Position numbers and translations under genes: made by a program. From Oscillospiraceae bacterium (GTDB lineage: Bacteria; Bacillota; Clostridia; Oscillospirales; Ruminococcaceae), in contig JAEDMB010000066.1 of the NCBI GenBank assembly GCA_016303235.1, positions 1-10,012 on the forward strand: a stretch of 10,012 nucleotides of DNA, written 5' to 3'. Below, in pieces: positions 6,939 to 10,012 of the stretch. The notes below the pieces were generated by a model. That model searched no databases. It saw only the letters and a list, made by a program, of their open reading frames with translations, and was not told where the DNA came from. The number at the start of each line of letters is the position of its first letter. Position 1 is the stretch's first letter.

Positions 6939-6961
6939 AAAAAAGGCGGTCTTAGACCGCC
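6939..6961 (-). terminator. Intrinsic terminator after rpmE
   Basis: On the minus strand, GGCGGTC and GACCGCC form a seven-base-pair stem (6945-6951 with 6955-6961) around a three-base loop, or eight pairs with a one-base loop. Six T (6944-6939) follow. There is no T-run on the plus strand, so it is unidirectional. It lies just 8 bases before the yigZ ribosome site, so it would cut rpmE transcripts off from yigZ-dnaG-rpoD unless read through. Confidence 0.88.
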
Positions 6962-6975
6962 GTTGTTCGGATAGA

Positions 6976-7179
6976 TTACTTGTCCATATTGAATCTCTTT
7001 TTGAATCTGTCAACACGACCGCCTGTATCAACGAGCTTCTGCTTGCCGGTATAGAACGGGTGGCACTTTGAGCAGATTTCAACCTTGATATTTTCCTTAG
7101 TGGACATAGTTTCCATAACATTACCGCAATGGCAGGTAATAGTAGTTTTTACAAATTCAGGATGAATACCTTTCTTCAT
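6976..7179 (-). CDS. rpmE: 50S ribosomal protein L31, zinc-binding (C+) type
   Basis: 67 residues, full length for L31, a late-assembling protein of the large subunit that contributes to the bridge between subunits. The signature MKKGIHPEF opens the protein. The four zinc-ligand cysteines are C16, C18, C36 and C39 (TCHCGN and ICSKCHPFYTGKQ), marking the zinc-containing RpmE type rather than the Cys-free paralogue induced by zinc starvation in some bacteria. The C-terminal GGRVDRFKKRF motif is intact. ATG at 7179 is chosen because homologues begin there and GAGGTG (7186-7191) lies six bases upstream; an in-frame start eleven codons earlier adds a non-conserved extension. A perfect sigma-A promoter (7303-7275) drives it, with a leader of about 90 bases, and it ends at its own terminator. 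Confidence 0.98.
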   Translation of the reverse strand: MKKGIHPEFVKTTITCHCGNVMETMSTKENIKVEICSKCHPFYTGKQKLVDTGGRVDRFKKRFNMDK

Positions 7180-7268
7180 GTGTTTCACCTCTTTCTGACA
7201 AAAAATATGCAAACTTAGAAGTAGCCCATCAAACAGACAATGACAGTAGTACCTGCGTTATACATTCG
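7180..7268 (-). promoter_or_regulatory. rpmE 5' leader (about 90 nt), possible regulatory RNA
   Basis: From the promoter position the rpmE transcript should begin near 7268, leaving a leader of about 90 bases, long for a 67-codon ribosomal protein gene. L31 autoregulatory leaders have been described in Firmicutes, so this is a candidate. By eye I find only weak short pairings, for example around 7215-7245. The boundary and the regulatory role are inferred. Confidence 0.4.
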
Positions 7269-7274
7269 AATTAC

Positions 7275-7303
7275 ATTATATCATTATATTTTCTGCTTGT
7301 CAA
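7275..7303 (-). promoter_or_regulatory. Consensus sigma-A promoter of rpmE, extended -10
   Basis: On the minus strand: TTGACA (7303-7298), a 17-base spacer, and TATAAT (7280-7275) preceded by TGA, which makes a TGn extended -10. All twelve hexamer bases match consensus, as expected for strong growth-linked expression of a ribosomal protein. Confidence 0.93.
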
Positions 7304-7352
7304 TAGGTTAAGAAAAATTTTTTTGTTTTAACTTGAATACATAAATTTCCTC

Positions 7353-7382
7353 TGATTACTTCCATATTTTCCGCCCATAATA
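7353..7382 (+). promoter_or_regulatory. Candidate SigG-type promoter of sigG
   Basis: TGATTA (7353-7358), a 17-base spacer, and CATAATA (7376-7382), 39 bases before the sigG start. The B. subtilis SigG consensus is close to TGAATA - 17/18 - CATACTA, so each element has one mismatch. This fits autoregulation of sigG, which is established in Bacillus. A sigma-F -10 (GG-rich) is not evident. The match is short and read by eye. Confidence 0.5.
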
Positions 7383-7421
7383 AAAATATATTAACTGAAA
7401 TTTGTCGGGAGTGAAATTTTT

Positions 7422-8195
7422 ATGTCATATAATAAAGTAGTTATTTCCGGAATAAATACTTCAGAACTTATAGTTCTGAAAGAAAGTGAAAAAATTGAAC
7501 TGCTTAAGGAAATTCAGAGGACGGGCAGTAAGGAGGCGAGGGACAGGCTTATAAAAGGCAATCTCCGTCTTGTGCTTAGTGTCATACAGAAATTTACAGG
7601 CAGGGGCGAAGATGTTGACGATTTGTTTCAGATAGGCGTTATAGGTCTTATAAAGGCTATAAATAATTTTGACCTTTCAAAGGAAGTACGTTTTTCAACG
7701 TATTGCGTTCCCATGATAAGCGGAGAACTCAGACGCTATCTGCGTGATTACAGTCAGGTAAAAGTAAGCCGTTCGCTCCGTGATTTGGCATACCGTGCAA
7801 TGCAGGCAAGGGAAAGACTTACATCTGAAAATCAGCGTGAACCCGATATAGAAGAAATCGCAAAAGAAATAGGTGCAAAGCGTGCCGACGTTGTAATTGC
7901 TCTTGAAAGCGTAAGCGAGCCTATATCTCTTTATGAGCCTGTTTATTCAGATTCAGGAGATACTTTATATGTAATGGACCAGATTAGCGATAAAAATGAC
8001 ATGGAAAGCTGTCTGAATGAAATTTCAATCCGTGATGCTATAAAATCACTCGGAGAACGTGAAAAAAATATTCTGTATCTCCGCTTTCTTAAAGGCAGGA
8101 CACAGACGGAAGTCGCAAAGGAAGTAGGAATTTCGCAGGCACAGGTTTCACGCATTGAGAAAAATGCAATAAATCAGATTAAAAACTCTGTTTAA
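7422..8195 (+). CDS. sigG: Late forespore sigma factor SigG
   Basis: 257 residues, about the length of B. subtilis SigG. It directs transcription in the forespore after engulfment (germination receptors, small acid-soluble proteins and DNA-protection genes in Bacillus). The N-terminus (MSYNKVVISGINTSELIVL) matches the SigG-specific extension. Region 2 follows: NLRLVLSVIQKFTGRGEDVDDLFQIG (47-72), FDLSKEVRFSTYCVPMISGELRRYLRD (83-109). SigG-like region 2/3 motifs are VSRSLRDLAYRA (115-126) and SLYEPVYSDSGD (169-180), then YVMDQISD. The region 4 helix-turn-helix is TQTEVAKEVGISQAQVSRIEK (227-247). There is no region 1.1, separating it from RpoD. ATG at 7422 has GGGAG (7407-7411) ten bases upstream. 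In Bacillus and many clostridia sigG sits beside spoIIGA-sigE; here it is alone, divergent from rpmE and convergent with the mutase gene. Confidence 0.93.
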   Translation: MSYNKVVISGINTSELIVLKESEKIELLKEIQRTGSKEARDRLIKGNLRLVLSVIQKFTGRGEDVDDLFQIGVIGLIKAINNFDLSKEVRFSTYCVPMISGELRRYLRDYSQVKVSRSLRDLAYRAMQARERLTSENQREPDIEEIAKEIGAKRADVVIALESVSEPISLYEPVYSDSGDTLYVMDQISDKNDMESCLNEISIRDAIKSLGEREKNILYLRFLKGRTQTEVAKEVGISQAQVSRIEKNAINQIKNSV

Positions 8196-8203
8196 AATCA
8201 AAA

Positions 8204-8239
8204 GGGCGGATTTTTTTGAATCCGCCCATAATTTTTTAT
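8204..8239. terminator. Bidirectional intrinsic terminator, sigG / phosphohexomutase
   Basis: A nine-base-pair perfect stem, GGGCGGATT (8204-8212) and AATCCGCCC (8219-8227), with a six-base loop. On the plus strand it is followed by ATAATTTTTTATT. On the minus strand it is followed by TTTTGATTTT. The T-run on the plus side contains the stop codon of the convergent mutase gene, so the two genes are packed tightly. Confidence 0.92.
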
Positions 8240-9948
8240 TCAAAAAATTTTCCGAAATCTCCGGCAAGCTTTGATTCGACAGCCTTTGCTGTTTCAAAAT
8301 CAGGAGCTTTTGCGGTGTAGTAAGTTTTGATTTTCGGTTCTGTTCCGGAAGGTCTTACAACGGCTTTCAGATTGTCTTCGAGTTCAAATGCGAGAACGTT
8401 TGACTTGGGAAGATTTATTTCTGATTCAGTACCGCTTGTGAGGTCTTTTGTAATGCTTGTTTTGTAGTCGGAAGCTTTAATAACCTTATATCCTGCAATT
8501 TCTGACGGGGGATTCTGTCTGAGCTGATTCATGATGTCATTCATCTTAATCATACCGCTTTCACCCTCGAAAGTAAAGCTGTGGAGTGTGTGATAATAAA
8601 CACCGTATTTATTATAGAGATTTTCTCTTGCCTGAAGAAGTGAAATTCCCTGTGTTCTGTAATATGATGCCATTTCGCATATAAGCATTGATGCATTTAC
8701 AGCGTCCTTGTCACGAACGTATCCGCCGGAAAGATAGCCATAGCTTTCTTCAAAGCCGAAGATATATCTGTTTTCCTCGCCTTTTTCTTCAAGGAATCCA
8801 ATCTGTTCGCCGATGAATTTAAATCCTGTGAGAACGTCGATAACTTCAACGCCGTATTCCTCTGCGATAGCGTTTATAATATTTGTTGTAACAATAGTCT
8901 TTACAACTATCGGATTTTCCGGCATAGTACCCTTTGCAATTCTCTGCTTGCAGATATATTCAAAAAGCAATGCACCTACTTCGTTTCCGGTAAAGAGAAC
9001 GTAATCGTCACCGTCAGGAACAGCAATTCCTACACGGTCGCAGTCGGGGTCGGTAGCAAGAAGTAAATCCGGTTTAACTTCCTTGCACTTTTTCAGACCG
9101 AGTTCGAGAGCCTCACGGATTTCCGGATTAGGATAGGGACATGTCGGGAAATTTCCGTCGGGATTTTCCTGTTCTTCAACAAGTGTAACATCAGTAATTC
9201 CGATTCTCTTAAGAATATTTCTTACCGGCTTGTTACCTGTGCCGTTGAGAGGAGTATATACAACTTTAAGACCGCTTGATGCACACAAATCTGTGTTGAT
9301 TCCCTCTGCAAGGACACAATCATAATAAGCGTCAATAACTTCCTGTGATATATATTCAATATTTCCCTTTTCAAGTTCTGCATTAAAATCAGAAGTTTTT
9401 ACGTCCTTGAACATATCGAGGGAATTTATTTCGTTGAGGATAATTTCAGCACCCTTGAGAGTAATCTGACAGCCGTCATCACCGTAAGCCTTGTATCCGT
9501 TGTATTTTGCAGGATTGTGGCTTGCAGTAACCATAATACCAGCCTGACAGTTGAGCTTTCTTACGGCAAATGAGAGCATAGGGGTGGGCATTAATTCCTT
9601 ATAAATATAAACTTTAATTCCGTTTGCGGCGAGAACTTCGGCTGCAGCTTTAGCAAAAACGTCAGATTTTATTCTGCTGTCGTATGAAATAGCAACACTT
9701 CCTCCGCCGTATTCCTGATTTACATAATTTGCAAGGCCTTGTGTGGCACGTCTGATAGTATAGATGTTGAGTCTGTTTGTGCCTGCACCGATTACGCCTC
9801 TGAGACCGCCTGTGCCAAATTCAAGGTCACGGTAGAATCTGTCTCTTATTGCTGATGTATCATTTTCAATTGATTTAAGCTCCTCTTGCAGGTCGCTGTC
9901 GTCAACAGCGTTCTTGCACCAGAGTGAATATAATTCCATTTCAGACAT
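8236..9948 (-). CDS. pgcA: Phosphoglucomutase/phosphomannomutase (alpha-D-phosphohexomutase), PgcA-like
   Basis: 570 residues, close to B. subtilis PgcA. It interconverts glucose-6-phosphate and glucose-1-phosphate (possibly mannose phosphates too) in the cytoplasm, feeding UDP-glucose, glycogen and envelope glycan synthesis. All four active-site loops of the superfamily are intact: the phosphoserine loop TASHNP (141-146, Ser143), the metal-binding loop DPDCDR (300-305, Asp300/302/304), the sugar-specificity loop GFEESYG (398-404), and the phosphate-binding loop RPSGTEPKIK (532-541). The N-terminal RFYRDLEFGTGGLRG (37-51) and GFKFIGE (375-381) are typical of the long PgcA/PGM2 branch rather than ManB or GlmM. 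AGGAGG (9960-9965) is eleven bases before ATG at 9948. The gene is monocistronic as far as the window shows, with its own promoter and a terminator shared with sigG. Which sugar is preferred cannot be read from sequence. Confidence 0.95.
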   Translation of the reverse strand: MSEMELYSLWCKNAVDDSDLQEELKSIENDTSAIRDRFYRDLEFGTGGLRGVIGAGTNRLNIYTIRRATQGLANYVNQEYGGGSVAISYDSRIKSDVFAKAAAEVLAANGIKVYIYKELMPTPMLSFAVRKLNCQAGIMVTASHNPAKYNGYKAYGDDGCQITLKGAEIILNEINSLDMFKDVKTSDFNAELEKGNIEYISQEVIDAYYDCVLAEGINTDLCASSGLKVVYTPLNGTGNKPVRNILKRIGITDVTLVEEQENPDGNFPTCPYPNPEIREALELGLKKCKEVKPDLLLATDPDCDRVGIAVPDGDDYVLFTGNEVGALLFEYICKQRIAKGTMPENPIVVKTIVTTNIINAIAEEYGVEVIDVLTGFKFIGEQIGFLEEKGEENRYIFGFEESYGYLSGGYVRDKDAVNASMLICEMASYYRTQGISLLQARENLYNKYGVYYHTLHSFTFEGESGMIKMNDIMNQLRQNPPSEIAGYKVIKASDYKTSITKDLTSGTESEINLPKSNVLAFELEDNLKAVVRPSGTEPKIKTYYTAKAPDFETAKAVESKLAGDFGKFFE

Positions 9949-9982
9949 AATATAATGTACCTCCTATATAATTTATAAGCAT

Positions 9983-10011
9983 ATTATAACACAAAAATAC
10001 CTGTTTGAAAA
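9983..10011 (-). promoter_or_regulatory. Sigma-A promoter of the phosphohexomutase gene
   Basis: On the minus strand, TATAAT (9988-9983) is preceded by TGT, giving an extended -10. With a 17-base spacer the -35 would be TTTTCA (10011-10006), matching four of six consensus bases. The weak -35 is compensated by the extended -10. It lies at the window edge, 34 bases before the start codon. Confidence 0.75.
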
Positions 10012-10012
10012 G

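Noticed and set aside
6921..7121. 67-residue N-terminal extension of the YigZ frame
   Set aside because: It runs through rpmE and its terminator in another frame, has no family similarity, and a ribosome site precedes the internal ATG.
7180..7212. Eleven-residue N-terminal extension of L31
   Set aside because: L31 proteins begin at MKK; the extension covers the ribosome binding site.
7264..7271. ATTCGAAT palindrome near the rpmE start site, considered as a Zur or other operator
   Set aside because: Only eight bases with no extended symmetry, and not close to the known Zur box; the protein is the zinc-containing L31 type.
7339..7370. Possible sigma-F promoter before sigG (CATAAA with a downstream CATATT)
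   Set aside because: No GG-containing sigma-F -10 at the right distance; the TGATTA/CATAATA pair is a better match to SigG.
7401..7411. TGTCGG considered as a Spo0A box
   Set aside because: Imperfect match that overlaps the sigG ribosome site; no second box nearby.

Overview
The window looks like chromosomal core sequence from a low-GC, spore-forming Firmicute of the class Clostridia, most likely a Ruminococcus-like member of the Oscillospiraceae. Three things suggest this: AT-rich intergenic DNA with consensus sigma-A promoters and strong Shine-Dalgarno sites; a clear forespore sigma factor (SigG); and a Ser/Thr-rich secreted lipoprotein whose C-terminal part resembles cohesin modules, which are common in cellulosome- or amylosome-type ruminococci. 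The placement is inferred from protein character, not from a database search.

Layout. At 65-565 (+) lies a small HD-domain phosphohydrolase. It converges on a two-gene membrane operon on the minus strand: a TVP38/TMEM64 (VTT-domain) protein at 2185-1511 followed by a DUF445 protein at 1493-606. Divergent from that operon, behind a perfect sigma-A promoter, is the lipoprotein at 2369-3337 (+). It converges on a minus-strand information-processing block that reads, in transcription order, rpmE (L31), a terminator, yigZ/IMPACT, dnaG (primase), rpoD (primary sigma factor), spanning 7179-3412. Divergent from rpmE is sigG at 7422-8195 (+), with a candidate SigG-type promoter. The last gene is a phosphohexomutase of the PgcA type at 9948-8236 (-), with its promoter at the window edge.

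How the genes work together. dnaG and rpoD form the classical macromolecular-synthesis pair linking replication priming to housekeeping transcription; here rpmE and yigZ lie upstream of them. sigG drives late forespore transcription. The phosphohexomutase supplies glucose-1-phosphate for glycan and cell-envelope synthesis. The membrane pair and the HD protein have no assignable pathway.

Most of the window is ordinary housekeeping sequence. The best candidate for something unusual is the lipoprotein. Its C-terminal ~140 residues read as the second half of a cohesin module followed by the first half of one, which is what a circularly permuted cohesin would look like; two truncated modules is the alternative. 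Weaker leads are a ~90-nt rpmE leader, the terminator separating rpmE from the yigZ-dnaG-rpoD block, which has no obvious promoter of its own, and a plausible autoregulatory sigG promoter. I see no tRNA, rRNA, CRISPR array, insertion sequence or attachment site. No intergenic stretch exceeds 300 bases.
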